NCBI RefSeq assembly: GCF_947507565.1 | Contig: NC_089189.1 | Span: 1,798,001 to 1,862,000 of the forward strand | Direction of reading: 5' to 3' | Origin: Oscarella lobularis | Lineage: Eukaryota; Porifera; Homoscleromorpha; Homosclerophorida; Oscarellidae | DNA length: 64,000 nucleotides | Part shown: positions 11,883 to 23,543 of the stretch, piece after piece | Layout of the letters: each line of letters opens with the position of its first letter | Numbering within the stretch: position 1 is the stretch's first letter | Program-made: the position numbers and the translations under genes | Notes under the pieces: generated by a model | Databases searched by the model: none | Told to the model about the DNA's origin: nothing | The model's input: only the letters and a program-made list of their open reading frames with translations

Positions 11883-13212
11883 TTCACAGGCTAATTAAAA
11901 TACATCAATAATACATAATAATTATATAACGGTAAGTAAATTTTTTTCTGCATGCTCTCGCTTGAGCTTTGCATGGAAGCAATTCCAGCTGCAGAACATT
12001 ATTTTAATTTAAAGTTCATTGATTTACCTGCGTGCAAATGTTTCTCTTTATCAATATCTCATAAGACCTTCGACGCTTACTGATGTCCATAATATTTGAA
12101 AGTCTAACCATTGTCAATTACTAAAACTTTTTGAGGAGGGAAGAGAGATTCGGCTCGAACACCCATAGGGGGCCCCCTTGCCACGCTGATAGCACAATAG
12201 GACGCCAATCAATTCCAAACAATACAAAAGTACCCGTTTAGTGAAGATATGAACTATATCTTGAGTGTGTGACAGAGATATTCTACATGTAGACTACGAT
12301 CGGTTTTCTTAACTAATAGAGTTCAGTCGGGTGGAAAAACGTAAAAAGCCTCTCCCAAACGAGGATTGAGAGGTAGGACGTAGTGTGCCCCCATTAGGGA
12401 CCCCTAATACGACGAGCCAGTAGAACGTACCTTGTACACTGCCTCATTGTCCTGTGACGGTAGAGACGATGTTGAAGTGATCCTACTTCAGTTTTTCGCC
12501 GTTCCACGCGCCACGTGGTCATTCCTAAGAGAGAAGACTCAAACAAAGTGTAGAAGTACTCGTATAGTATGGAAACGTCACTCGTAATGAAAGTAGTCGG
12601 CTTTTGACCTATTCTCGTGTGAAGTTACACCTAGCAATTTGATATATTACATCGAATTTAATGGAATACACGTCAGATTCCGGAAAAGAGCGGCTAGAAA
12701 GGACCGGCTCTGATTGGCCGATCCAGACATAACTGAATTAGCTTAGATTTATATAAACGCCCCCTCAAAGGAGAGAACGCACTTTTCTACGCAACCTACT
12801 CCCAAGCAGCATGTCATTGACCCTGAGAAGAGCTCTCAAGCCAAAAGAGATACCACACTACGAAGTCCCCACGTGTTACCTATCAAATATGGCCCAGGTT
12901 ATACCTCTGTTGTGCATTCTGACCGCTGTCAGGTGGAATCTCTGCTTCAGTTCTACACCGACCCAAAGCTTCTTCTTCTTCATCGCTGTCAGGTCACTGT
13001 CTTCGATTCATAGTATAGAAACTAAAGAAATCAAATTATTTATTGAAATTTCAAGTTTCCTAATTATAACGCGATTGTTTGACACAAAGACATCCACTGT
13101 GAAAGCGAACTTTATGGGTTGATTATTTAAACGTCTGGACGTTCAAACACGTAGACTAAATTATAGAGTTAAGTCGATTGGAAAAACGTGGTCTACTCCT
13201 AAACCCTCTATA
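11883..13212. other. Intergenic mosaic of array-associated repeats
   Basis: About 11940-12120 is repeated at 25600-25790 (shared CATGGAAGCAA and CAGCTGCAGAACATTATTT). About 12140-12250 resembles 18040-18140, and 12350-12600 resembles 25410-25590 and, more weakly, 13213-13400. A 103-codon ORF at 12811-13122 is open but unrecognised. The region reads as rearranged spacer pieces of the Kelch-kinase array. Confidence 0.5.
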
Positions 13213-13672
13213 AGAGGGATCCCCTTACGCGACGAGTCCGTGAAACGTACTTTAAATGCTACTTGATTGTTCAGTGAACGTATAGGTGATGCCGAATCGC
13301 TCCTCCTGCTGTTTTTCGGCGATCGACTTTTTCAAACATGGCGGCGGATATGCGCCACTGCTGTCATATCTAAGAGAGACGACTAAAATGACATGTACAA
13401 CTGCTCATATTAAAGAGAAATGATCCTACGTCGAAGGAACGAGACAGTTAGGGAGGAGGGAAGAGAGATTCGGCTCGAACACCCATTGGGGGGCCCCTCA
13501 CCGCAATTAGAGAAAAAACGGACGCTAATGAATTCAAATAAAACAATCTTACCACTAGGATGCGAGAAAATAGGAAGGAACTCGCTCTGCGGAGTGCAAA
13601 AATGACGCATAAATCACGTGAACGTTATTAATCTAATTGATTCGCTGTTCTTTTTTCTCCGCTACTTCTGCG
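13213..13672. repeat. Array intergenic module, copy A
   Basis: This is nearly identical to 23067-23526 and more diverged from 30105-30560; pieces also occur near 12140-12600, 18010-18180, 25420-25600 and 35030-35190. Shared landmarks are GGCGGCGGATATGCGCCAC, AGGGAGGAGGGAAGAGA and ACAATCTTACCA. Each copy sits between a kinase 3' end and the next Kelch start. A minus ORF of 66 codons is present in copies A and B, but this follows from the repeat's recent duplication. Confidence 0.75.
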
Positions 13673-13769
13673 CATAAATAGAATATTGATAATTGAGGAA
13701 ATCGTCGTCACCGTCGCCGGTGCCTACTGATTCGTTTCAAGGCAAAGAATCCTTTTTTGTTCTTATACG

Positions 13770-14171
13770 GGTCTTCAATAATCAGACCTCTTCGCTCGGG
13801 GAGGAAGAGGGTCTGGTCACCTGCGAATACTCAGTCTGTACCGCCGCACTGTGCAGGGCGGCCCAAGCACGCTACTGGCAACGATGGAGATCGAGTCAAT
13901 TGAGCAAGCAACAAGATCCGCTGCATGCTGCTGAAATGGGGTTCCATTGCTCCGCGGGGAACAGCTGAAGGCAATTGTCTAACTGGCTGTAAATCGGACG
14001 TCTATGTTTGTCTTTGTCTGATCGGTAATTTAATATAGACTAACTTAATGAATTCAAGCGCGCTGATTGGGCCGCACTGTACAGTGCGGCGGTACAGACT
14101 GAGTGTGCGCAGGTGACCACACCCTCTTCCTCCCCGAGCGAAGAGGTCTGGCCCCCAGACTAGGTCTTCAA
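13770..14171. mobile_element. MITE with about 85-bp terminal inverted repeats and 9-bp target duplication
   Basis: The direct repeat GGTCTTCAA occurs at 13770-13778 and 14163-14171. Between them, 13783-13867 and 14066-14150 are near-perfect inverted copies (for example CAGACCTCTTCGCTCGGGG against its reverse complement). The right terminus reads inward as TAGTCTGGGGGCCAGACC; the left end is shortened. No transposase is encoded in the 384-bp body. The 9-bp duplication and long inverted repeats suggest a Mutator-like non-autonomous element; the superfamily is inference. Confidence 0.8.
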
Positions 14172-14218
14172 AGTCTTTTGATTAGCCATTTCTCGTTTTG
14201 TACTGCAAAAAAAGCTAG

Positions 14219-14317
14219 TAAGAATGCTGAATAATTTACTCTTTATATAAATGACAGTAAGAATTTCCTTTTCGACAAATATTTCGTGACGCGATCGCAA
14301 ACTTTTCTTTCATCTAG
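14219..14317 (+). promoter_or_regulatory. Conserved 5' leader intron of Kelch-kinase unit 1
   Basis: The donor-like sequence CTA then GTAAGAAT, a pyrimidine tract and CATCTAG lie upstream of the ATG. The same arrangement recurs before the units at 26691 (CTAGTAAGAAT), 31187 (CTAGTAAGAAC) and 35710 (TTAGTAAGAAC), and more weakly at 19590. Inside the intron, GCGATCGCAAA is shared with the 26691 unit. Conservation in otherwise diverged flanks suggests a functional first intron with a non-coding first exon just upstream. Confidence 0.5.
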
Positions 14318-14353
14318 GCAAAGAAACCTCATTCGAAGTTGCTCAACGATTAA

Positions 14354-17300
14354 ATGGCCCAATCAGCATCACCTGAACGTCGAACGAGTCACGAAAGTGC
14401 GTTGATTGGCGATGAATTGCATCTCTTCGGTGGAAGAACTGTGAAGAGTTCATTCTTTTTGAAATCATACACATATTATTTCTCGCGCGATGAAATTTGG
14501 ACGTGTAATGTCCAACAAAAGAAGAAATGGATCCGTCGTGTTGCCGGAGGAAAGAATATTCCTCCTCCTTGCGAAGGAGCACGATGCGTGGTCATCAATG
14601 GAATCATGTATTCGTACGGGGGAAGGAAGAAAGACGGGGGTCATCTGGGAGAGGTGTTTCGTTTGGATCCGAAGAAAATGAAATGGATCCAATTAGCCAC
14701 GCCCATCCATGGAAAGAAACCATGGCAACGCCTCTCTTGCTGTTTGTGGGCCATTGGAAAAAGAATGATCATGTTTGGGGGATTCAGCCTACACATTCCT
14801 CAAGATCGTCTCCAATCAGGAGCACAATGCGATGTGGGAGTGAATAATGAGATTTATGAACTTGTATTTGAGGAGGGAAGGAAAAAAGGTAAAGTTCGTA
14901 AATTGAAATCTAAGAATAACTCAAATGTTGATAAATAGGATATTGGTTAGATGTTGAATTAAGTGGAGAAAGACCACAACCACGTGCCCGTGCTGCTATG
15001 GAAACGATTGATCAACATCGAGGATTACTCCATAGAGGAGATGATGGTAGTCTTTTTGGAGAATCATTTGCTGATGCATTTGTGATTGATTTGAGAGAAA
15101 AGGTAAATCCTAATTATGTTTGGCAATAATTAATGAATTGTAATAGAAATGGATTTACATCAATTTTCTTCCGAAACCATCCGCTCGATTTCGTCACAGA
15201 ATATGTCGATTATCGAAAAAAGGGTTTCAAGAAAGAAACTGCTTTCTTCTTGTTGGCGGGGACATCAAAGACAACGCTTCAGACAACGCCTACATTCTTG
15301 ACTTTGACAAAAGAAAATCATACGCGGTACGATATCAGAGCTATTGATATCAAATTTTCATCAATTTCATTAGTTTCACCTAAACCCGGAAATAGCACCT
15401 ATTGATCATCACACTCTCCATTGCGTAGAGAATCGAGATGGATCTGCTCGGATCATTGTCACAGGGGGAGAAGACCGAAGAGAATTGAAAGAAGTTCTGA
15501 ATGAATTTACTCTTGGTATGAAGAATGATGTTAAAATAATGCTAAATTTCTTTTTCAAGGTCCGTCAAACGACTCGTACATGAAGATTGAAACGCAGATA
15601 ATTCCTTCAGCTCAATTGATATCAACAGTGTCTCAGAATGAATCACTTATCACTCGGAATATTGAAAGAGAATTGGAAGAAATGAGGTGAGCGTTTCTGC
15701 ATTTTTGTTTCTAAAGATGATAATTATCTTTAGAATGGAAGTGGCGAAACTTCAAGATGAAAGGTTAAATAGATAAATAACAATTGCATTACGTGACATC
15801 TGAAAATATGTAGAGCCCAATCTCATCAAGTCATAGAAGAACAAAGAAGACAATTGGCGGAAGAGAGAATGCAAAAGCAAGTTAAATAATTCAGTATAAT
15901 GAATTTTGCAAGAGAATTCTTTTTGCAGAACAAGATTGGAAGCACGATACCAGTCTTTGGAAGAAGAGAGATCTCGTCTTGCAGAAGAAAAGCAAGAAAT
16001 TAATTAAAGAAATATAAAGAAGAAACTGTGTTTTAGATCTGCGTTAGAGACTAGTTGCAATTCGCTTCAGAAAGAAAATAACGTTTTAAGGTGTAGCCAG
16101 AAATATTGATCATCATCACGTGATGACTTATTTTTCTTCAGAACCAAAAATCGTGATTTGGAAAGGGAAAAGACAGACGTGATTTTCGCTTACGAAGCTC
16201 AAACGTAAAAATCGACTCAAAATACTTCTTTGAAAGAAATTTCGCTCGCATGACAAAAGTTTTCTTTAGAACCCGATGTCGTGATTTGGAGAGGGAAAAG
16301 ATAGAAGCGACTCATGCTTTGGCAGCGCAAACGTAACCGTCGATTAAATCAAATTCTTTGAAAGAAATTTCTCTCTAGGAGGACTCTCTCTGAAGTCCAA
16401 AAGAACCTCGATCAATTTATGAACGTACTCAGCATTGGTGCAGATCAAGTTTGCCTTACCAATGAAAAACTTGGCTCAGGAGCATATGCAGGTAAAAAAG
16501 AATATCCTAGATGATTACCATATATTAATAATTGACATTTCTCTAGACGTGATTATTGGTCATTGGCACGGAATGCCAGTTGCTGTGAAGAAATTTCACG
16601 ATCTCATCACAACCCAAAGAACGATTCCGACATTCCGAAGAGAAGTTCTAACAGCGAGTCGACTCCATCATCCCAACATCATCCGTGTATGCGGGGCTGT
16701 AATGGAAGATGGAATTCCATTCCAAATCGTCTCCGAATTGCTCGAGGGATCAGTGAGCGAAGTCATTGATGCAGCTCACTCATCTCCATGCTATCTTTCT
16801 CACTATGAGCAGATCTCTATTGTCGTACAAATGACGTCAGCTATTGCTTATCTACACGGGCTCCAACCTCGTCCCTACGTTCACGCTGACATTCGTCCGA
16901 CTAATGTCTTACTGACGAGGGATATGAAAGTCAAAGTTGCTGATTTGGGAGCCGCCCACCTGGTGGAGAGCTCCAAATCAGCGGGGCCCTTAAGTCGCCA
17001 ATATCTTGCTCCAGAACGAATGTCGCCTACGTCCGCACGCAGCTCATTGCCTAGCGATGTCTACAGTCTGGGCGTGTCTCTAATTGAAATATTCACCGGG
17101 GTGGACGCTATTCCGGAAGAGAGGAATAGTCAGCTCAGTCAAATAAGTAATCGTCGTCGTCTTCATAGAATTTGCTTCAGAATGATTTCGGATGAAGAGA
17201 GAATCAGAGAGAGGCCTACGAGTGCAAACTGCTTGGCCGTTTTAATAAGGGAAATGGAGGAAGTAATTGAGAACGGCTCTTCAGCCATGAAGAGATTGGT

Positions 17301-17370
17301 GAAGGGAGAATTTGAAGGAGAAGGTGATCGTCGTCACAAAGTCGTTCTCTCGGACACCTATCATCCTTAA
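14354..17370 (+). CDS. Kelch propeller - coiled coil - TKL-like kinase, array unit 1
   Basis: Exons: 14354-14888, 14939-15102, 15147-15326, 15374-15515 and 15560-15686 (Kelch blades LFGGR, SYGGR, MFGGF, LLVGGD, VTGGED; the fourth-blade motif is weaker). Small coiled-coil exons follow between 15734 and 16337, then 16379-16491 (coiled coil into GSGAYA) and 16547-17370 (rest of the kinase, stop TAA). The kinase has VAVKKF, alpha-C REV, HADIRPTNVL, DLG, APE and DVYSLGVSL. Lys, Glu, Asp, Asn and the metal-binding Asp are all present, so catalysis is plausible, but the loop is HAD rather than HRD and DLG replaces DFG. Predicted length is roughly 850 residues, cytosolic (no signal or membrane segment). 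The Kelch part probably binds a ligand protein and the coiled coil oligomerises. Splicing of the 15814-15880 exon is uncertain in phase. The remaining frame is open. Confidence 0.85.
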
Positions 17371-18180
17371 ACCTTTCGTATTTTCGTGTCTCCGTTTTGA
17401 AATGGATTTTTGTGGTACTGTAATCTGCTTTTGTGCTGTGTCTTTTACGTGTGAACTATTAATTCTTTTATGATTTCGTGTGAGCTTTTATTACAACGAT
17501 TCGTAAAGAGTGGAGAAGAGAGCTTGGAACCGCCGTGGGTATAAGATTCCAATGTATGCCTATAGGGTCGGAAAACCGAGGACGACACGTGAGACGCATG
17601 AGAACGACTGCTTAAAGTGGATTCGTTGATTGACGAACCGCAGAATTAATAATATGCGTTCGTCGTTGCGCATCACTTTTCTTTTCAATGAATCCTTTTA
17701 TGTAGAGAGTCAAAGCTCTGTACGATTCATGGCTGTTTTTCATTAAGTAGAGGGCCCTCTGTCACATCTTGTGGAATTTAATTAGACTTCTGCTTTAGGA
17801 CAACAAAACAGATCGGTTGGCAGTGAAGTGACGGCATATCACCGTGCCCAATTAATACAGACTCTAAGACTTCTAAGAGAAAGGAGACCGATTGCAGAGT
17901 AATAAACGACTGCTAGACAAAATGTACTTGGACCACGCATGTACGGCAGACTGATCAACGTTTGTGGAAAAAATGACGATAGTATAGTATGGAAGCGTTT
18001 CTATATGTCGGAGAAACGAACCGGTTAGAGACAAGGGAAGAGAAGATCGGCTCGAAAACCCATCAAGGGCCCCCTCGCCACGTCGAGAGAAAATTCGGAC
18101 GCCAATGAATTCAAACAAAACAATCTTACCATTACGAGGTGAGTAAACGGGCAAGAACTGCTTCGACGTGTACATCGCGA
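17371..18180. repeat. 3' flank of unit 1, duplicated at about 24532-25160
   Basis: The post-stop sequence (CTTTCGTATTTTCGTGTCTCCG and onward) is repeated with few changes after the stop of the truncated unit at 23544-24531. The duplication continues to about 17960, equal to about 25160. From about 18010 to 18180 the sequence resembles the array intergenic module instead. No gene is seen. Confidence 0.65.
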
Positions 18181-18429
18181 CGTTATCCGGGATTGTCAGA
18201 CTCTGACGTAATTAAGTTCGTTCCGATAATTCATCAAATTGATTCGTTATAACAAATACTTTTGCGTTGCAATATTAATGTTGATTATTGAAATATTGTC
18301 GCTGTTGCTTGTCGTCCTCATGGGTTTTCGGATCTAAGAGTGGATTGAAAGCTTGCTTGCCAATTAAAAAAGATAAATTTAATTCAATTAATTAACCTTC
18401 GCATATAGGAATTTTTTAAACCGAATCAT

Positions 18430-19412
18430 TATAGAATAGAACACCCTCCTTATCAGATCTAGTCAAAGCAATGATTTCATCTTTGAGAACCTATAAACAG
18501 AATTTCACACTGGGTTATTTTATATGTGAAATTTTATACTGATAAAAATAGGGTCGGTTTTTGGATATGATTCTCTCATGTCAGCCAACTTGATTCCACC
18601 CAGACCTTTCCTCTAATGCTCTCTTAGTACATTGACTAGCATGCCCCTATTCTGACACTGTATAAAGGCTAAACACAGCATAAGAGTCATTCCCTAAGAG
18701 CTACCCAAACGTTTCTTTACAAGCGAATCTTTAATAAATATTTGTCGTCGTCTGCTAAATCACTTTGGGATTAATTCCTAACAAAATATTTCACTACCTA
18801 AGAAAAGTCTCTAACAAATTAAAAAAAATTTACCTCATTTCATTTTTAAGTACACTAATAACGTAATCAAATCCTATGCTATTTCTTTACCTGAGGTAGC
18901 CATTTCCTAATACTTGGAGCCACGTCAGAGTAGTCTATCTCCTTGAGAATTTCCACAAGAGCAAGAGGCTCGTCCACTTTCCATCCCTGTGTCGAGCCTC
19001 AAAAAATATTAAATTATTAATATATTGAAATCGATGATTAGTGTAGTAAAAAAGGTAGACAAGTGACCAGATCAATTCATTGCATCGATTTACCTTTAGA
19101 AGATCGACAGCCATTTTCAAAATCGCGAACTTGTTTTTCGCTTTTGAATTGAGCGCTTACGGAGCCGATCGAACTCTTCAAGCCTTGGAAGACATTCGAT
19201 GTCCAAGATGCGATCTAAATCGTTTCGTATTCCAGACCAGGATTGACGGAAGACGTCGCTCTTTTCTTCAGCTTCGCCTTTTTCGCTTTCGGTTTCTCCT
19301 TTTCACTGTCGACGCTATCGGATGGCATCGCATGCTTTTCTACTACTGGAAGGGCCATGGCCCGCTTTCGATAAGCCTCTCGTTCTCGAAGATCGTGTAG
19401 GAATGTTTGCAC
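18430..19412 (-). pseudogene. Degraded unidentified passenger gene, copy 1 (antisense to the array)
   Basis: On the minus strand a reading frame from 19412 (LREREAYRKRAM, KHAMPSDSVDSEKE) continues through frame changes into LEEFDRLRKRSIQKRK and ILKMAVDLLK (donor at about 19094). It then enters an exon at 18891-18997 (VEILKEIDYSDVAPSI, KWLPQ) and one starting at 18490 (KDEIIALTRSDKEG), followed by a stop. Splice sites and codon-level similarity to the copy at 25810-26590 show this was once protein-coding. Frame shifts and stops indicate decay. I do not recognise the family. Its position just upstream of unit 2 matches copy 2 upstream of the 26691 unit, so it travelled with the array units. Confidence 0.55.
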
Positions 19413-19589
19413 TTAGATACGGGCGTTTCTATTATTATTAGACACGATCAGCCGTTTGACCGTTTCTCCTTTCGGACAAGAGAGAAAGGCTTCAAAGCCA
19501 CAGTAAGAATCTCCTCTTTTGACGAATTCAAGCAAAAGTAGGAATTTCCTTCTTTCTCTCTCAGCAAAGAAACCCCATTCTACGACGAA

Positions 19590-22163
19590 ATGGCGTTACC
19601 TCAGCCTCGATCTAATCACGAAAGTGCTTTGATCGGTGATGAATTGCATCTCTTCGGTGGAAGAACTGCGAAGAGTCCCAATTATTATTTCCCCCGCAAC
19701 GAAATCTGGACATGTAATGTCCAAGAAGAGAAGAAATGGATTCGTCGTATTGCCCAAGGAAAGAATATTCCTCCGCCTTGCGAAGGAGCACAATGCGTGG
19801 TCATCAATGGGATCATGTATTCGTTCGGGGGAAGGAAGGAAGACGGGGGTCGTCTGGGAGAGATATTTGGTTTGGATCCAAAGAAAATGAAATGGATCCG
19901 AGTAGTCACGCCCCCCCATGGAAAGAACCCATGGGAACGCTCGCACTGCTGTTTGTGGGCTATTGGAGGGAGAATCGTTTGGGGGATGGAGCCTAATAAT
20001 TCCTCGAGATCGTCTCCAATCAGGAGCACAATGCACTGAGCTAGTGAATAATGAGATTTATGAATTTTTATTTGAGGAGGGAGGAGAAAAAGGTAAATTG
20101 CATGATTTGATTTTAAGAACAATTCAAATTTTGATCATTAGGATATTGGTTGGATGTTGAATTAAGTGGGAAAAGACCTCGACCACGTCATGCCGCTGCT
20201 ATGGAAACGATTGATCAACATCGAGGATTACTCCATGGAGGGGAAGATGCTAATAATAAACCATTTGATGATGCATTTGTGATTGATTTGAGAGAAAAGG
20301 TAAATCCTAATTATATTTGGCAGTAATTAATGATTTTGTATTAGAATTGGATTTGCATCAATATCCTTCCAAAACCATCCGCTCGATATCATCACAGAAT
20401 ATGTCGATTATCAAAAGAAGGATTCAAAGAGAGAAATTGCTTTCTTCTCATTGGCGGATGGATCATGAGCAAATTTTCTGACAACGCCTACATTCTTGAC
20501 TTTGACAAAAGAAAATCTTACGCGGTACGAAGTCAGAGCTATTGATAACAAACAGTGATCAATTTTATTAGTTTCACCTAAACCCGGAAATGGCACATAT
20601 TGAGCGACACGCTCTCCATTGCGTAGAGGATCGAGATGGATCTGCTGGGATCATTGTCACAGGGGGAGAAGACCACGATTACAAATTGAAAGAAATTCTG
20701 AACGAAATTACTCTGGGTAATGAAGAATGATGTTAAAATCATATTTAATTTCTTTTTCTAGGTCCGTCAAACGAGTCGTACATGAAGATGGAGGCTCAGA
20801 TACTTCCTTCCGCGAAATTGATGTCAACAAGACCAGAAAGTAAATCACAGAACACTCAGGAACTTGAAAAAACATTAGAGCAAATGAGGTGCAGGTTTCT
20901 TTATTTTTGTTTAAAAAGATAATAAAAAGATTGTCTTTAGAATGGAAGTGGCAAATCGTCGAGATGAAAGGTTACATAGATAAATAACAATAGCGTCACG
21001 TGACAGTTGGAAATGTAGAAACCGGTCCCATCAAGTCATGGAAGAACAAAGAGAACAATTGGCAGCCCAACGTCATGCTTTCGAGGCAGAGAAAGAGGAA
21101 ATGGCTCAAGCTCATCAAACTCAAATGTACAACTTCAAATATGAATTGAGCAATAATTGATAGCATAATCTTAGGAGAACTGTTGAAGCTACACTTGCAG
21201 AATCGAAACAAAGTCTTGATGAATTTGTCGACGTGCTCAGCATTCGTTCAGATCAAGTTCGTCTAACAAACGACAAACTTGGTTCAGGAGCATATGCAGG
21301 TTATAAAGAAATAAAAATACTGTACTAGAACTATTGGCATTTCTCTAGACGTAATTATTGGTCATTGGCACGAAATACCAGTTGCTGTAAAAAAATTTCA
21401 CGATCTCATCACGACCCCAAGAACAATTCCGACGTTCCAACGCGAAGTTTTGACAGCGAGCCGACTCCATCATCCCAATATTATCCGTGTATGCGGTGCT
21501 GTAATGGAAGACGGAATTCCATTCCAAATCGTCTCGGAATTACTCGAGGGATCAGTGAGCGAAGTCATTGATGCAGCTCACTCATCTTCATGCTATCTCT
21601 TTCACTACGAGCAGCTCTCTATTGTCGTTGAAATGACGTCAGCTATTGCTTATCTTCACGGTCTCCAACCTCGACCCTATGTTCACGCAGACATTCGTCC
21701 GACTAATGTCTTAGTGACGAGGGATATGAAAGTCAAAGTTGCTGATTTGGGAGCCGCCCATTTGGTGGAGAGCTCCAAATCAGCTGGGCCTCTCAGTCCC
21801 AAATATGTTGCTCCAGAACGAATGCCACCCGCGTCGGGACGCAGCTCGTTGCCTAGCGACGTCTATAGTCTTGGCGTGTCTCTAATTGAAATATTCACCG
21901 GGGTTGGGCCTATTCCGGAAGAGAGAAATGGTCAACTGCTGCCTATGAGAAATCGTCGTCGTCTTCACGTGATTTGTTCGAGAATGATTTCCAATGAAAG
22001 AGAGAGGCCTACGAGTGCAGAGTGCTTGGCTGTCCTCATAAGAGAAATAGAGGAACTCGCACGCAGCGGAATACCGGCGATAAAAAGAATGGTGAAAGGA
22101 AAGTTCAAAGGAGGAGCTAGTCGTCGTCACAAAGTCGTTCTTTCAGATAACTTCTTTTTCTAG
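19590..22163 (+). pseudogene. Kelch - coiled coil - kinase, array unit 2, with a frameshift in the Kelch exon
   Basis: Exons parallel unit 1: 19590-20092, 20142-20299, 20345-20524, 20572-20716, 20762-20888, coiled-coil exons near 20942-21127, then 21175-21299 and kinase 21349-22163 (stop TAG). In exon 1 the segment encoding GGRMIMFGG has lost five bases near 19973, which shifts the frame and truncates the Kelch domain. All other exons read open, and the kinase is intact (VAVKKF, HADIRPTNVL, DLG, APE). Because the loss is five bases and not at a homopolymer, a genuine disabling mutation is likely. A shorter product starting downstream cannot be excluded. It may have become inactive recently. 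Confidence 0.75.
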
Positions 22164-22699
22164 ACTATCGCGTCTGTGTTTTGCATGGAAGCTCGTAGCG
22201 TCATTAAAACTTCCATTTTGTATTGTGCCATTCCTTTCTGTTGTGTGTATCATGAATTGAAATCTGTGAGTAATTCAAATGTCTTGACCGAGGGTGGAAT
22301 GAAAATGTACATGTAAATTTTATGCGCGAAAAGAGCGAAAGTTCTTGCGAATAATTTTTTCATTGTTTTCGTTTGCTGTTGAGCTTTAAATGTCATTTTT
22401 ATGGTTATCGCTTGTCGTTGAGCGTTAAATTTTTATTCCAACGGAGTTGCTTAGAGCGAAAACCGTAAAAAGGATATTTGATGCATCAAAAAGAGCGACA
22501 GTTATTTTGAGTCAATTTTAAAGATTTGTCTTGTTTGCTGCTAAACGATCGTGGTTTGCTGTGGAATCGTTACGATAGAGGCTAGCTGGACTGCTAATAT
22601 AGGCGGCTAAAGGAAATTAGATGATGAAAGAAATGGAGGAGGTATTGCTCCCGGAAACTTGATGAATGCATGTAAGTCAGAGCAGAAGTCAGTCGTAAG

Positions 22700-23015
22700 G
22701 AAATCGTCTACGCCAATTCATACAAAGCAAACACAAATTCAAGCCAGCTCAGCGCGACGGTCTCGCACGGAGATATGTCGACTTGGAGTAGATGAAGGTC
22801 TTTGAGCTCAGTGCGCTCGACGCTCGGACCGCCGTAGTCGTCAAACGGCTTTCTGGCAATAGGAGAGCCATGAAGAAAGGGGAGGTCATGTTTGTTTGAT
22901 TGGGAGAAGAGGAGTTTGAAAGTGACAGCACCATTGGGAAACTTAACAGAGTGCCCTCCTGGTTTTGAAGTTGGCTCAAATTTCTTAGCCCAAACTTGGC
23001 CCAGGGTGTAACCGC
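22700..23015 (-). pseudogene. Unidentified coding remnant inserted in the array
   Basis: One minus-strand frame of about 105 codons is open between stops and looks protein-like (for example QVWAKKFEPTSKPGGHSVKF, then GAVTFKLLFSQ and LHLLQVDISPCETVALSW). It has no start, no splice partners and no counterpart in the other array spacers. It lies just left of the duplicated intergenic module. I do not recognise the family; it may be a fragment of a foreign or transposed gene. Confidence 0.35.
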
Positions 23016-23066
23016 TTGCGAAAAATTATCATTCGAAATATTGCCTCGCACGTCAGGAGAGAAGAG

Positions 23067-23526
23067 GGACCCCCTTACGCGACGAGTCCGTGAAACGTAC
23101 TTTAAATGCTACTTGATTGTTCAGTGAACGTATAGGTGATGCCGAATCGCTCCTCCTGCTGTTTTTCGGCGATCGACTTTTTCAAATATGGCGGCGGATA
23201 TGCGCCACTGCTGTCATATCTAAGAGAGACGACTAAAATGACATGCACAACTGCTCATATTAAAGAGAAATGATCCTACGTCGAAGGAACGAGACAGTTA
23301 GGGAGGAGGGAAGAGAGATTCGGCTCGAACACCCATTGAGGGGCCCTTCACCGCAATTAGAGAAAAAACGGACGCCAATGAATTCAAATAAAACAATCTT
23401 ACCCCTAGGATGCGAGAAAATAGGAAGGAACTCGCTCTGCGGAGTGCAAAAATGACGCATAAATCACGTGAACGTTATTAATCCAATTGATTCACTGTTC
23501 TCCTTTTTTCTCCGCTACTTCTGCGA
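23067..23526. repeat. Array intergenic module, copy B
   Basis: This is nearly identical to 13213-13672, differing by a few substitutions and a small indel. Its right end joins directly to sequence equal to position 16366 onward of unit 1, so the whole Kelch region of the parent copy is missing at this junction. Confidence 0.85.
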
Positions 23527-23543
23527 AAGAAATTTCTCTCTAG

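Noticed and set aside
13410-13610. 66-codon minus ORF shared with 23260-23460
   Set aside because: Both lie in the recently duplicated intergenic module, so conservation is explained by recent copying. The diverged copy near 17873-18175 keeps only part of it, and no splice or start evidence exists.
19596-20122. Long open frames on the minus strand opposite the unit 2 Kelch exon (also opposite the Kelch exons of units 1, 4, 6, 7 and 8)
   Set aside because: They mirror the conserved coding strand and recur in all paralogs only because the sense protein is conserved; they have no independent start, splice or domain evidence.
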